Positions 9,410 through 19,215 of a stretch of 64,000 nt of DNA are shown one piece after another (position 1 is the first letter of the stretch; every line of letters begins with the position of its first letter). The notes under the pieces were generated by a model, which was not told where the DNA came from, searched no databases, and worked only from the letters and a program-made list of their open reading frames with translations. Source of the stretch: Pseudovibrio exalbescens (GTDB taxonomy: Bacteria > Pseudomonadota > Alphaproteobacteria > Rhizobiales > Stappiaceae). The DNA lies in the NCBI RefSeq assembly GCF_028737195.1, contig NZ_JAQZAJ010000001.1, positions 744,001 through 808,000 on the forward strand. The letters run 5' to 3'. The translations under genes were made by a program, and so were the position numbers.

Positions 9410-9580
9410 TGTTCCCCCGCAGCCGAGCCAGTTACACGGGCTCGCATCTTGTCAGTCTTATCCATCAGCACCGGGCCGTTTTCAGCCTCTGGCGCCCTTG
9501 CTTGCAGACCTCCATCATTCAACGTGGGGTAGCGTGACGCAAGCGATCTTTTGGCCTAGGAGATACCGGAAAAACTCAAC

Positions 9581-9612
9581 AAAAAACCCCCCGGCAGTTT
9601 CCCGCCGGAGGG
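9581..9612 (-). terminator. intrinsic terminator after dppA (downstream copy)
   Basis: On the minus strand a CCCTCCGGC / GCCGGGGGG stem (9604-9612 with 9587-9595) is followed by six T. It lies 31 bp past the stop codon. Confidence 0.85.
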
Positions 9613-9642
9613 CTGTTCTTATAAGAGCAAATTGGGAGGCTC

Positions 9643-11226
9643 TTACTTGATATCTACGCCGTAGAAGATGTGACCACCGAACGGATCGATCTTGTAGTTC
9701 TCAACGCGAACGCTGATTGGCTCAGACACAACAGAGTGCGCAATGGTTGCCCAAGGAGCCTGCTCCTTGAAGACCACCTGTGCCTGACGGTAGAGCTCTG
9801 CACGCTCTTCCGGATCAGCGGTTACCTTGGCCTTCTGGATCAGATCTTCAAATGGCTGGTGGCACCACTGAGCGCGGTTTGAGCCTTCAACAGCATCACA
9901 GCCGAGAAGCACTGCGAGGAAGTTGTCCGGGTCACCGTTGTCACCGGTCCAGCCGAGAAGAACAGCACCGTCGCGGTCCAGTTCCTTGGAGCGCTTGAGG
10001 TACTCACCCCACTCGTAGGATACGATCTCGACGTTAACACCGATCTTGCTGAAGTCTTCCTGGATCAGCTGCGCCATACGACGTGCGTTCGGGTTGTACG
10101 GACGCTGAACCGGCATTGCCCAGATCTTCATGGAAAGATCCGTTACGCCTTCAGCTTCCAGCATGGCCTTTGCAGCTTCCGGATCGTATGGATCGTCAAC
10201 GATTTCATCGTTGTAGGACCAGATGGTTGGTGGCAGCGGGTTCTTTGCAACCTTACCTGCACCCTGGAACACAGCTTCAAGGATCGCATCCTTGTTGATG
10301 GCCATGTTGAGGGCCTTGCGGACCTTCGGGTTGTCAAATGGTGCCATCTGTGTGTTGTAGCCCAGATAGCCGACGTTCAGGCCTTCCTGCTGCATCAGGT
10401 TGATGTCTGGATCAGCCTTCATCGCTTCAATGTCAGCTGGGTTCGGGTAAGGCATCACATGACACTCGCCCGCCTTGAGCTTCTGATAGCGAACGGATGC
10501 ATCTGGCGTGATTGCGAAAACGAGGTTGTCGATTGGTGCCTTGCCTGCCCAGTAGTCTGGGTTGGCCTTGTAGCGAATGATCGCATCTTTCTGGTAGCCA
10601 ACGAGCTGGAAAGGACCGGTACCGACCGGGTTCTGGTCGAAGGCATCCTTGTTGTCCATCATCGCTTCAGCATATTCAGCGGAGTGAATGGCAGCGAAGT
10701 CCATGGCCAGGTTTGCAATCATTGGCGCTTCTGGGCGGGCGAGCACGAACTTGACTGTGTAATCGTCAACTTTCTCGATGGACTTGATCAGGTCCGGCAT
10801 GGACATGGCGTTGAAGTACTCGTAGGTGCCGCCAGATACCATATGGTACGGGTGGTCCTTGTCGTACTGACGCATGAAGGAGAAGATGACGTCATCGGCG
10901 TTGAAATCACGCGTAGGCGTGAAGTTCTGCGTGGTATGGAACTTGACGCCCTCACGCAGCTTGAAGGTGTATTCAAGACCGTCCTCGGATACTTCCCAGC
11001 TTTCGGCAAGCGCAGGCACGATGTTGGTGGTGCCGCGCTCGAACTCTACAAGCTTGTTGAAGATCTGGCGGGACGAAGCATCAAAGGTGGTACCAGCGGT
11101 GTAAAGGGAAGGAGTGAAACCTTCTGGAGAGCCTTCAGAGCAATAAACGAGGGTCTTGGCCATGCTCGGTGCAGCAAGAACCATGGAAGCGGCCAGTGCG
11201 CTACCAAGCAAAAATGATTTTTTCAT
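9643..11226 (-). CDS. dppA: dipeptide ABC transporter substrate-binding protein DppA (copy 1)
   Basis: Periplasmic peptide-binding lipoprotein-like family 5 SBP, 527 residues. The signal peptide MKKSFLLGSALAASMVLA is cleaved after SMA, and the mature protein begins KTLVYCSEGSPEGFTP, closely like E. coli DppA. The SBP family 5 signature region ALAESWEVSEDGLEYTFKLR follows. The start at 11226 has GGGGAAG about 7 nt upstream; the longer frame from 11376 has no signal sequence at its start. It lies downstream of dppF but is separated by a terminator and has its own putative promoter, so it can be expressed apart from the permease. It is closely similar to the second copy at 15421-17010. Confidence 0.92.
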   Translation of the reverse strand: MKKSFLLGSALAASMVLAAPSMAKTLVYCSEGSPEGFTPSLYTAGTTFDASSRQIFNKLVEFERGTTNIVPALAESWEVSEDGLEYTFKLREGVKFHTTQNFTPTRDFNADDVIFSFMRQYDKDHPYHMVSGGTYEYFNAMSMPDLIKSIEKVDDYTVKFVLARPEAPMIANLAMDFAAIHSAEYAEAMMDNKDAFDQNPVGTGPFQLVGYQKDAIIRYKANPDYWAGKAPIDNLVFAITPDASVRYQKLKAGECHVMPYPNPADIEAMKADPDINLMQQEGLNVGYLGYNTQMAPFDNPKVRKALNMAINKDAILEAVFQGAGKVAKNPLPPTIWSYNDEIVDDPYDPEAAKAMLEAEGVTDLSMKIWAMPVQRPYNPNARRMAQLIQEDFSKIGVNVEIVSYEWGEYLKRSKELDRDGAVLLGWTGDNGDPDNFLAVLLGCDAVEGSNRAQWCHQPFEDLIQKAKVTADPEERAELYRQAQVVFKEQAPWATIAHSVVSEPISVRVENYKIDPFGGHIFYGVDIK

Positions 11227-11409
11227 AGTACTTCCCCAACTGATTGGTTTTTTCTGCAGAAACCAACTGGCTCTCCTGCAAAGCTTCGCTCTCTCTATCC
11301 CACGAAACCATGCAGACCAGCTGTTAATTCTGTTCGCCGAGCACCACCCCTGTTCGGTCAGAAACGAGCTCCTCATTTCAACCGCCGGTGCAGCTCACTC
11401 GCCTACTCT

Positions 11410-11438
11410 GATATATATTGAAGGAAAAAATACGTAAA
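11410..11438 (-). promoter_or_regulatory. candidate sigma-70-type promoter for dppA copy 1
   Basis: On the minus strand TTTACG (11433-11438) and TATATC (11410-11415) are 17 nt apart, about 185 bp upstream of the dppA start. This is a consensus-based guess with no other support. Confidence 0.35.
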
Positions 11439-11651
11439 CACCTCATAGGGCATTTTTGGTATATTCTCCCTTGGAGGGCCCAAAACCCTTAGGATTTATG
11501 TTGGCTTGAGTGAGTGAAACGTAAAATTTTGCCCGTCCTGAGGTGCCGTTTTGGCGTCTGGACGCTGGAACAATTTCAGGTTGCCACCACCCGCGCGCGT
11601 TCAATTGCGAGAATCATATTTGTTCGTTTCTTCGCTTTTTCACGCACAAAC

Positions 11652-11678
11652 AAAAAAGGCTGATGCACCGCATCAGCC
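11652..11678 (-). terminator. intrinsic terminator after dppBCDF
   Basis: Stem GGCTGATG/CATCAGCC with a 5-nt loop, followed on the minus strand by six T. It lies about 30 bp past the dppF stop and separates the permease operon from dppA copy 1. Confidence 0.85.
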
Positions 11679-11707
11679 CTTTTCATCAAGTCAGTTGTGA
11701 TCAAGCC

Positions 11708-12535
11708 CTAAGCCGTGCGTGCCAGGCGTTCCTTGATGTGGGCCACATCCGCCCGCGGCGTGGCATTGAACAGCGTCTTTGTGTAGTCGTGCTTCGGATC
11801 GCCGAAGACTTCATCCCGCGTGCCATACTCAACGACTTCGCCGAAGTACATCACCATCACCTTGTCTGCGATATACCGCACCACGGAAAGGTCATGGGAA
11901 ATGAACAGGTAAGTCAGATTGAGCTCTTCCTGCAGGTCGGCCAGAAGGTTCAGGATCTGGGCCTGAACAGAAAGGTCGAGTGCAGAGACCGGCTCATCGA
12001 GGATCAGCAGAGACGGGTTCAGGACCAGCGCGCGCGCAATCGCCACACGCTGGCGCTGACCACCGGAGAACATGTGCGGATAGCGGTTGTAGTGCTCAGG
12101 ACCGAGCCCCACTTTGACCAGCATTTCCATCGCCTTGTCGCGGCGTTCCTGCGGTGTCATGTCGGTGTTGATCATCAATGGCTCGGTGAGCACATCGCCA
12201 ATGCGCTGGCGCGGGTTCAGCGAACCATAGGGGTTCTGGAACACGATCTGTACCTTGCCGCGCATTTCCGGCGTGATCTTCTGCTGGGCAATATCGATCT
12301 TCTTGCCTTCGATCAGCAGATCACCTTCCGTTGCTGGGTCGATCAAGGTCAGAATGCGTGCGAGCGTAGACTTGCCGCAGCCACTTTCGCCAACAACCGC
12401 AAGGGTCTTGCCCCGCTCCAGCTTGAAGCTGATGCCTTTCAGCGCGCGTGTGATGTTCAGCTTGCCGAACATGCCCTCTTTGGTGCGGTATTCCCGGACC
12501 AGATTGCGGGCCTCAAGAATGATATCCTCTGACAT
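11708..12535 (-). CDS. dppF: dipeptide ABC transporter ATP-binding protein DppF
   Basis: Cytoplasmic ATPase of the dipeptide importer, 275 residues. It shows Walker A GESGCGKST near 53, Q-loop FQNPYGSLNPRQ (typical of DppF/OppF), signature FSGGQRQRVAIARAL, Walker B LLILDEPVSALD and H-loop ISHDL. The C-terminal oligopeptide-transporter extension is present but short. The ATG at 12535 shares its A with the dppD stop codon (TGATG); a GTG at 12538 is an alternative. The overlap implies translational coupling with dppD. Confidence 0.94.
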   Translation of the reverse strand: MSEDIILEARNLVREYRTKEGMFGKLNITRALKGISFKLERGKTLAVVGESGCGKSTLARILTLIDPATEGDLLIEGKKIDIAQQKITPEMRGKVQIVFQNPYGSLNPRQRIGDVLTEPLMINTDMTPQERRDKAMEMLVKVGLGPEHYNRYPHMFSGGQRQRVAIARALVLNPSLLILDEPVSALDLSVQAQILNLLADLQEELNLTYLFISHDLSVVRYIADKVMVMYFGEVVEYGTRDEVFGDPKHDYTKTLFNATPRADVAHIKERLARTA

Positions 12536-13374
12536 CACGCCCCCTCGCCGTTCAAGTGGAAGTCGGAGACCGTTGGAAGACGGTCGCCTGTTGCGTTTTC
12601 AGGCAGCGCAGAGAGCAGTGCCCTGGTGTAGGCATTCTGCGGGTTTTCGAAGAGGGAAAGCACATCGGCTTCTTCCATCTTCTTGCCCTTGTACTGCACC
12701 ACCACCCGGTCAGCGGTTTCTGCCACAACACCCATGTCGTGGGTGATCATGATCAGGCCCATGCCGGACTTCGCCTGAAGATCCATCAGCAAATCGAGGA
12801 TCTGCTTTTGAATGGTCACGTCGAGCGCAGTGGTTGGTTCATCAGCAATCAGCAGCTTGGGCTCACATGCAATTGCCATGGCGATCATGACACGCTGGCA
12901 CTGCCCGCCGGACATCTGGTGCGGGAACTTCTTCAGCGTCTTTTCCGGCTCTGGCATACCCACGGAGTTGAGCAGCTCAACAGCACGGGCCTTGCGCTGC
13001 TTCTTGTTCAGCTCGGTGTGTTCTTTCAGTGTTTCGTCAATCTGAAAACCAATGGTAAAGCACGGGTTCAAGCTGGCAATTGGCTCCTGAAAGATCATGG
13101 AAATGTCCTTGCCAATCACCTTGCGGCGTTGGCGTGGGGACATGGTCATCAGGTCCAGTCCTTCGAACACCATCTTGTCAGCCTTGATATGACCGTTGTT
13201 GGCCAATAGACCCATCACCGCCAGCATGGCCACGGACTTGCCCGAGCCACTTTCACCAACGATGGCCATGACTTCACCGGCGTTAACGGAATAGCTCACG
13301 TTGTCCAGTGCGCGGAAGCGGCCATTGACGGTGTCAAACTCAACCGTCAGGTTTTCGATTTCTAAGAGAGCCAT
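12535..13374 (-). CDS. dppD: dipeptide ABC transporter ATP-binding protein DppD
   Basis: Partner ATPase of DppF, 279 residues. Walker A GESGSGKS near 40, Q-loop [15 protein letters not shown] (the DppD/OppD form), signature [14 protein letters not shown], Walker [13 protein letters not shown] and H-loop ITHDM are all present. The signature has Cys where Arg or Lys is usual (GGQCQR), a minor variant. It starts 5 bp after dppC and runs into dppF. Confidence 0.94.
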   Translation of the reverse strand: MALLEIENLTVEFDTVNGRFRALDNVSYSVNAGEVMAIVGESGSGKSVAMLAVMGLLANNGHIKADKMVFEGLDLMTMSPRQRRKVIGKDISMIFQEPIASLNPCFTIGFQIDETLKEHTELNKKQRKARAVELLNSVGMPEPEKTLKKFPHQMSGGQCQRVMIAMAIACEPKLLIADEPTTALDVTIQKQILDLLMDLQAKSGMGLIMITHDMGVVAETADRVVVQYKGKKMEEADVLSLFENPQNAYTRALLSALPENATGDRLPTVSDFHLNGEGA

Positions 13375-13379
13375 TGTGA

Positions 13380-14279
13380 TCAGCTCCTCTTCAGCTTCGG
13401 ATCGAGTGCGTCGCGCAGACCATCACCGATCAGGTTGATCGCAAGCACGGTGGTCAGGATTGCAAGACCCGGGAAGGTCACAACCCATGGCGCACGCAGG
13501 ATGAACTCGCGGGCTTCTGCCAGCATTGTACCCCATTCTGGGGTCGGAGGCTGTGCCCCCATGCCGAGGAAGCCGAGAGCTGCCGCATCCAGAATGGCCG
13601 TAGAGAACGACAAGGCCGCCTGAACGATGAGCGGCGCCATACAGTTTGGCAGCACCGTCACGAACATCAGGCGCAACGTGCGTACACCAGAAACGCGGGC
13701 CGCCATCACGTATTCACGGCTCATTTCAGAGATCACTGCCGCGCGAGTCAAACGCACATAGTACGGCTGCTGAACGATCGCGATTGCGATCATGGCATTG
13801 ATCAAGGAAGGCCCGAGGATCGCCACCAGAACAAGCGCGAGAAGCAAGGATGGGAACGACAGAATGATATCCATGATGCGCATGATCACGGTATCGATCC
13901 AACCACGGAATGTACCAGCCACGAGGCCCAGACAGATGCCGACCACCAGCGCTACTGACACAACGACCACGCCGATAAACAGGGAGAAGCGGCTGCCGTA
14001 GATCAGGCGAGACAGGAGATCGCGGCCGACGGCGTCCGTACCCAGAATGTGGTTCCAGCTTCCGCCGTCCATCCACACCGGTGGCACAAGAAGCGCATCG
14101 CGGTACTGATCAGTTGCACCATGGGGTGCAATCAACGGCGCAAATACTGCGATCACCACCAGGGTCAGGAAAAAGTACAGCCCGAAAACCGCACCACGGT
14201 TAGTCTTGAAATGACGCCAGAAGCCTTTGAGAACTTCAATGCGGGTATCCGGCGCGCTGCTATGAGTTGTATCAGTCAT
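13380..14279 (-). CDS. dppC: dipeptide ABC transporter permease DppC
   Basis: Inner-membrane permease, 299 residues. The N-terminal OppC-type segment (KGFWRHFKTNRGAVFGLYFFL) is followed by HXXGTDAVGRDLLSRLIYGSR, a hallmark of DppC/OppC. Five further hydrophobic segments follow with the EAA loop (EYVMAARVSG...) that contacts the ATPases. It pairs with DppB; the genes are 3 bp apart. Confidence 0.93.
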   Translation of the reverse strand: MTDTTHSSAPDTRIEVLKGFWRHFKTNRGAVFGLYFFLTLVVIAVFAPLIAPHGATDQYRDALLVPPVWMDGGSWNHILGTDAVGRDLLSRLIYGSRFSLFIGVVVVSVALVVGICLGLVAGTFRGWIDTVIMRIMDIILSFPSLLLALVLVAILGPSLINAMIAIAIVQQPYYVRLTRAAVISEMSREYVMAARVSGVRTLRLMFVTVLPNCMAPLIVQAALSFSTAILDAAALGFLGMGAQPPTPEWGTMLAEAREFILRAPWVVTFPGLAILTTVLAINLIGDGLRDALDPKLKRS

Positions 14280-14282
14280 GAT

Positions 14283-15293
14283 TTACTCCGAATGCCGGAT
14301 CTTGGGATTGATCAGACCGTAAGCCAGATCGACGATGAGGTTCACGATCATGATGATAGCTGCGATCATGAGCAGACCGCCCTGCACCACCGGGTAGTCA
14401 CGACGGAAGATACTATCGACCATCCACTTGCCGATGCCTGGCCATGAGAAGATGGTTTCCGTCAAGATCGCACCAGCGAACAAAACCCCGATCTGAAGAC
14501 CAATCACTGTGATCACTGGAATGAGCGCGTTTCGCAGCGCATGCAAACCGACCACACGATAGGTGGACAGACCTTTGGCCTTTGCTGTGCGGACGTAATC
14601 CTCGTCGAGAACTTCCAGCATCGCTGACCGGGTCTGACGGGCAATCACCGCCAGCGGAATGGTCCCCAGAACAACGGTTGGAAGGATGAGGTGGTTCACA
14701 GCGGACCAGAATGCCCCTTCCTGATCGGAGAGCAGTGTGTCGATCAGCATGAACCCAGTGACAGGCTCAATCCAGTACATCAGTGAGATACGACCGGAGA
14801 CAGGCGTCCACTGGAGGATACCGGAGAACAGGATGATGAGCAGCAGACCCCACCAGAAGATCGGCATGGAGTAACCGACCAAAGCGGTGGTCATGACGGT
14901 GTGATCAAGGGTCTTGCCGCGACGCACTGCCGCCAAGATGCCCGCCGGGAGCCCCAGAACTGCTGCGAAAATGATCGCGCAGACGGAGAGCTCAACCGTC
15001 GCAGGGAACAAGGCCATGAACTCGCTCAGAACCGGCTGCTTGGTGACGATTGACGTGCCCAGATCACCTTGCAGGATGTTCCCAAGATAGGTCAGGTATT
15101 GCTGCCAGACCGGCTGGTCATAGCCGAATTGGACCATGAGTTCCTGATAGCGTTCCGGGCTGACGCCCCGTTCACCCGCAAGAAGAAGGATTGGATCACC
15201 CGGCAACAAGCGAATGAAAAAGAACGAAGTCAGTGTAACTCCGATGAATGTGGGGAGTAACAGCCCCAGTTTTCTCAGTATGAGACGAAGCAT
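14283..15293 (-). CDS. dppB: dipeptide ABC transporter permease DppB
   Basis: Inner-membrane permease, 336 residues, collinear with E. coli DppB: N-terminus MLRLILRKLGLLLPTFIGVT, PGDPILLLAGERG, GYSMPIFWWGLLL, the EAA loop EDYVRTAKAKGLS and AILTETIFSWPGIGKW. The start at 15293 begins the first transmembrane segment; the longer frame to 15401 would translate through the upstream hairpin. It is the first permease gene of the dppBCDF unit. Confidence 0.94.
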   Translation of the reverse strand: MLRLILRKLGLLLPTFIGVTLTSFFFIRLLPGDPILLLAGERGVSPERYQELMVQFGYDQPVWQQYLTYLGNILQGDLGTSIVTKQPVLSEFMALFPATVELSVCAIIFAAVLGLPAGILAAVRRGKTLDHTVMTTALVGYSMPIFWWGLLLIILFSGILQWTPVSGRISLMYWIEPVTGFMLIDTLLSDQEGAFWSAVNHLILPTVVLGTIPLAVIARQTRSAMLEVLDEDYVRTAKAKGLSTYRVVGLHALRNALIPVITVIGLQIGVLFAGAILTETIFSWPGIGKWMVDSIFRRDYPVVQGGLLMIAAIIMIVNLIVDLAYGLINPKIRHSE

Positions 15294-15361
15294 TCTGCTG
15301 ACACACTTTTTGTCGGTTTGGAACACAACGACCAACAACAATCGTCGTGATACGTGAAAAT

Positions 15362-15397
15362 ACAAAAATGTATCCCGGCGAATACTCGCCGGGATAC
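15362..15397 (-). promoter_or_regulatory. strong hairpin between dppA copy 2 and dppB
   Basis: Perfect 12-bp inverted repeat (15370-15381 with 15386-15397) with a 4-nt loop, followed on the minus strand by ATTTTTGTATTTTC. It looks like an intrinsic terminator, probably partial. That would let the binding protein be made in excess over the permease, a common design in ABC importers, and would also protect the dppA mRNA 3' end. Confidence 0.75.
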
Positions 15398-15420
15398 GCA
15401 AAGTCCAGCGGAAAATTATT

Positions 15421-17010
15421 CTACTTCAGGTCAACAGGGTAGAAGTAGTGCCCGCCAAGAGGGTCGATTTTGTAACCAACAACGCGGGTGCTGATTGGCT
15501 CAGAAACCAGTGAGTGAGCAATCGTTGCCCAAGGAGCCTGCTCCTTGAATACAACCTGTGCCTCTTCGTAGAGCTTGGTGCGCTCTTCTGCTGAAGAAAC
15601 GGCTTTCGCCTTCATGATCAACTCGTTGAAGCCTTCATGGCACCACTGAGCACGGTTTGATCCGCCAACACCATCACAGCTCAACAAAACGGAGAGGAAG
15701 TTGTCAGGGTCACCGTTGTCACCGGTCCAGCCGAGAAGGATCGCACCGTCACGGTTGATATCGGTTGAGCGCTTGAGGTACTCGCCCCACTCGAAGGACA
15801 CGATCTCCACCTTGACGCCGACCTTGGAGAAGTCTTCCTGAATCAGCTCAGCCATACGGCGTGCGTTCGGGTTGTACGGGCGCTGAACCGGCATGGCCCA
15901 GATCTTCATGGATAGATCCGTTACGCCTTCAGCTTCCAGTATCGCCTTTGCAGCTTCCGGATCGTATGGATCGTCAACGATTTCATCGTTATAGCCCCAC
16001 ATGGTAGGTGGCAGTGGGTTCTTTGCTGCCTTACCAGCGCCCTGGAAGACCGCATCGATGATGGCTTCCTTGTTGATGGCCATGTTCAGCGCCTTGCGGA
16101 CCTTCGGATTGTCGAACGGTGCCATCTGGGTGTTGTAACCCAGGTAACCGACGTTCAGGCCTTCCTGCTGCATCAGGTTGATGTTTTCATCAGCCTTCAT
16201 TGCGTCGAGATCAGCTGGATTTGGGTATGCCATCACGTGACATTCGCCGGCCTTGACCTTTTGATAGCGAACGGATGCATCAGGGGTGATTGCGAAAACG
16301 AGGTTGTCGATCTTCGCAGGCCCAGCCCAGTAGTCCGCATTTGCCTTGTAGCGAATGACAGCGTCCTTCTGGTAGCCAACCATCTGGAAAGGACCTGTAC
16401 CGACCGGCTTCTGGTCGAATACGTCTTTGTTATCCATCATCTTTTCCGCGTACTCAGCGGAATGGATGGATGCGAAGTCCATTGCAAGGTTCGCGATCAT
16501 CGGCGCTTCCGGACGCGTCAGCACGAACTTCACGGTGTAGTCATCGACCTTTTCGATGGACTTGATCAGATCCTTCATGGACATGGAGTTGAAGTACTCA
16601 TAAGTCCCGCCGGATACCATGTGGTACGGATGGTCCTTGTCGTACTGACGCATGAAGGAGAAAATCACATCGTCCGCGTTGAAGTCGCGGGAAGGCGTGA
16701 ACTCACGTGTGGTGTGGAACTTGACGCCCTCACGCAGCTTGAAGGTGTATTCGAGACCGTCCTCAGACACTTCCCAGCTTTCTGCAAGCGCAGGAATTAC
16801 TTCCGTGGTGCCATACTTGAACTGCACCAGCTTGTCGTAGACCTGACGGGAGCTTGCATCAAATGTGGTGCCAGACGTGTACAGCGCAGGTGTGAAGCCT
16901 TCTGGAGATCCTTCAGAGCAATACACAAGCGTTTTTGCCATGCTTGGATTAGCAAAGGCCAGTGCGGCGACCAACGCGCCCCCCATGAGCAGGCTTTTCT
17001 TAAGTTCCAT
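15421..17010 (-). CDS. dppA: dipeptide ABC transporter substrate-binding protein DppA (copy 2)
   Basis: Periplasmic binding protein of 529 residues with signal peptide MELKKSLLMGGALVAALAFA cleaved after SMA. The mature sequence begins KTLVYCSEGSPEGFTP, identical in its first sixteen residues to copy 1, and the two stay near-identical over most of their length. Differences cluster in the N-terminal domain (VQFKYGTTEVIP against VEFERGTTNIVP) and the last quarter. The start at 17010 has GAGG about 8 nt upstream. It is the first gene of the dpp unit, separated from dppB by a strong hairpin. Different peptide preferences of the two copies are possible but not shown. Confidence 0.92.
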   Translation of the reverse strand: MELKKSLLMGGALVAALAFANPSMAKTLVYCSEGSPEGFTPALYTSGTTFDASSRQVYDKLVQFKYGTTEVIPALAESWEVSEDGLEYTFKLREGVKFHTTREFTPSRDFNADDVIFSFMRQYDKDHPYHMVSGGTYEYFNSMSMKDLIKSIEKVDDYTVKFVLTRPEAPMIANLAMDFASIHSAEYAEKMMDNKDVFDQKPVGTGPFQMVGYQKDAVIRYKANADYWAGPAKIDNLVFAITPDASVRYQKVKAGECHVMAYPNPADLDAMKADENINLMQQEGLNVGYLGYNTQMAPFDNPKVRKALNMAINKEAIIDAVFQGAGKAAKNPLPPTMWGYNDEIVDDPYDPEAAKAILEAEGVTDLSMKIWAMPVQRPYNPNARRMAELIQEDFSKVGVKVEIVSFEWGEYLKRSTDINRDGAILLGWTGDNGDPDNFLSVLLSCDGVGGSNRAQWCHEGFNELIMKAKAVSSAEERTKLYEEAQVVFKEQAPWATIAHSLVSEPISTRVVGYKIDPLGGHYFYPVDLK

Positions 17011-17847
17011 TTTATTCCTCAAGGTATTCAACCGATTGTTACAACAAAGATTTTGCGTGGTTGCTTGTTCCGCAACCTTGGAGCACCCTTCCCCGCCTCA
17101 AACGGCGTGCAGGGTGTTGAAGCATTTGCGGCTTATGAGGAAAGAGAAAGAGACACACGTTATCTGGCTTCCTTGACAATCTCGAACTCGCCCGACCGTC
17201 TCCTATTCCTCCGGCTAGCCCGAAGGAGAGTGGTTGTTACCCAGAATATCCCTTGGGCCTCATTTTCTTTCCCACAAACCTGCCAAGGGAGTAGAAAATT
17301 CCACCCTACGGCATTCAATTAGTCTTTGTACGTAGCATTTTTTACTTTACATGCGCATTTGTGCTACCAGCGCAAAAATAGGGCAGAAGAACTGACCAAT
17401 GGAGCCATGCAAGCCTAATATTTAGGCATCTGAGCAATGAAAAGCCCTTCCCTTCGGGCCGTTTTGAGGGGATCAATTTTGTGGACAACACACCATCTGC
17501 GCAGTTTCCTCATGTGGACTTCAGCTTGCTGACACATTCAGTTTTCGTTTTTTGAGTCGATTGACGATTCGATACTGACCCTTAGGCGCAGTTTGAGAAA
17601 AAGCTGACGCTAGGGAGCCCTTTAAGCACCGTTGACAGAAAATCATCGAACCATTGAAATGCGCTCACTCTCCACAACCATAATGCGCCAACAGCCGGGA
17701 ACTGCATATTTTGCAGTCAGTTGCGCGGCAAAGGCTCTGAATTTGTTGGATTTTCATTGAGTTTTGTCCGGCATCACCCCATTGTCATCGTTCATGGATA
17801 AATCGGCAGTGTCTTCCGTCAGAGACTGCTCACAAAAGGGGTGAAAA
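17011..17847. other. long intergenic region between dppA copy 2 and slyX
   Basis: About 840 bp between divergent genes, AT-richer than its surroundings. I find no protein with family features. A GC hairpin GCCC...GGGC near 17441-17459 is flanked by TTTT on both sides and could end a small RNA on either strand. A TTGACA at 17632-17637 with TGAAAT 17 nt downstream is a weak candidate promoter for slyX. Both are guesses. Confidence 0.4.
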
Positions 17848-18060
17848 ATGATTGAGGACGTCGAACAGCGCATTATGGATCTTGAAATTCATGTCGCACA
17901 TCAGGCAGATACCCTTGAGACGCTCAATCAGGTAGTGACATCACAAGCCAAAACGATCGACCGGCTGATGAACTCACTCAATCAAATGAAAGAGCTCGTT
18001 ACGGATCTGCAGGATCTGGTTGATCAGGCTCCAGCGGACCGCAAACCTCCGCACTACTGA
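17848..18060 (+). CDS. slyX: SlyX family protein
   Basis: A 70-residue acidic coiled-coil protein with the SlyX pattern: heptads (MDLEIHVAHQADTLETLN) through about residue 57 and the characteristic C-terminal PPHY. The function of the family is unsettled; E. coli slyX lies near slyD. An AAGGGG ribosome site precedes the ATG. The next gene follows 61 bp later on the same strand. Confidence 0.88.
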   Translation: MIEDVEQRIMDLEIHVAHQADTLETLNQVVTSQAKTIDRLMNSLNQMKELVTDLQDLVDQAPADRKPPHY

Positions 18061-18121
18061 CCTCTCTCGGTAGTGCTCTTCCAGATGTAGAACAATGACG
18101 CTCAGACCTGCGTGAGGATAA

Positions 18122-19186
18122 ATGAAGCGCACTATTGAAACGATTGAAGGGGACACCACGGGTGTGTCCTACAGCATTCCGGTTTACTCGTTTGCCGGCA
18201 CAAACGCGGACGAGGCCCCCTCCGCTTATCTTCAGGCGGGCTTGCATGCAGACGAACTGCCGGGCCCGGCCGCCCTGCACTTCTTTTTGGAAATGCTGAA
18301 GGAAGCGGAAGCAGAAAACCGCATCCTCGGAAAAATAACCGTTGTGCCGCATGCAAACCCAATTGGGGCAAACCAGTTCCACTTTGGCAAGATGGAAGGC
18401 CGCTTCCATCTTGGGACGCGAGACAACTTCAACCGAGCCCACCCTCACCTTGCTACGCCCGACGCCGCTCTTCTGAATGAAGACGAGAGCGCAATGAGCG
18501 CGGACAAGAAGCTGAAATGGCGCCTTGCCAAACTGTCTCTTGGCCATGACATCATCCTGGACCTGCACTGTGACGATGAGAGCTTGAACTACGTTTACAT
18601 TGCAGAAGAGCTATGGCCGCAGACGCAGGACCTTGCGAGCTGCCTTGAGGCAGATGCCGTGCTGTTATGGTCTGGCGATGCCGATCAGCCGTTCGAGTCT
18701 GCTGTTCTGGCTCCCTACCTAGGCCCGGACTACAAGAATGTGCTCGCAGAAAAGCTGGTGGTCTCAACACTGGAATTGCGTGGCCAACGCGATGTGGATC
18801 TGACCACAGCCCACATGGATGCACGCCGTCTGTTCCGCTTTCTTGTGGCACGCGGCGTAATCGAGGCCGATGTGGGCCAAAAGCATCCTGCAGACTACAA
18901 GGGCACGGTTGTCCCGCTCATCAACATCGACATGCTGGAAGCGCCAGTACCGGGCGTGATCCTCTATCATGTGGAGCCGGGCTCTGAAGTGGAAGAAGGC
19001 CAGCCGCTGGTCACCTTGCTTCAGGAGCCGGGAAATCCTGAAAAGGATGTGACGCTGAACGCGCCACAGGCAGGACTAATCCTAACCCGTAGAAGTCACC
19101 GTTACACGCGTTCCGGTGATGCACTATTAAAACTTCTGGGAACAAAACCGAGCAAAACCGGCAAGGGAAGTATTCTGGAAAGCTGA
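18122..19186 (+). CDS. succinylglutamate desuccinylase/aspartoacylase family zinc hydrolase
   Basis: A 354-residue M14-type metallohydrolase of the AstE/AspA group, which cleave N-acyl amino acids. Zinc ligands are visible as His and Glu of GLHADELPG near residue 40 and His of ILDLHCDDE near 143. The C-terminal part (INIDMLEAPVPGVILYHVEPGSEVEEGQPLVTL) resembles the beta-rich, biotinyl-like end found in this family. The true substrate is unknown. Close homologues are often annotated as peptidase M14 or deacylases and sit near ectoine or amino-acid catabolism genes; none is seen here. A terminator follows. Confidence 0.8.
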   Translation: MKRTIETIEGDTTGVSYSIPVYSFAGTNADEAPSAYLQAGLHADELPGPAALHFFLEMLKEAEAENRILGKITVVPHANPIGANQFHFGKMEGRFHLGTRDNFNRAHPHLATPDAALLNEDESAMSADKKLKWRLAKLSLGHDIILDLHCDDESLNYVYIAEELWPQTQDLASCLEADAVLLWSGDADQPFESAVLAPYLGPDYKNVLAEKLVVSTLELRGQRDVDLTTAHMDARRLFRFLVARGVIEADVGQKHPADYKGTVVPLINIDMLEAPVPGVILYHVEPGSEVEEGQPLVTLLQEPGNPEKDVTLNAPQAGLILTRRSHRYTRSGDALLKLLGTKPSKTGKGSILES

Positions 19187-19215
19187 GGGCAAGCCTTATC
19201 TGGGACAAGTGTTAG

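Noticed and set aside
11543-12532. Plus-strand frame opposite dppF
   Set aside because: Composition is that of an antisense frame; dppF has all ABC ATPase motifs.
16237-17322. Plus-strand frame opposite dppA copy 2
   Set aside because: Antisense to a well-supported binding protein; no ribosome site or family features.
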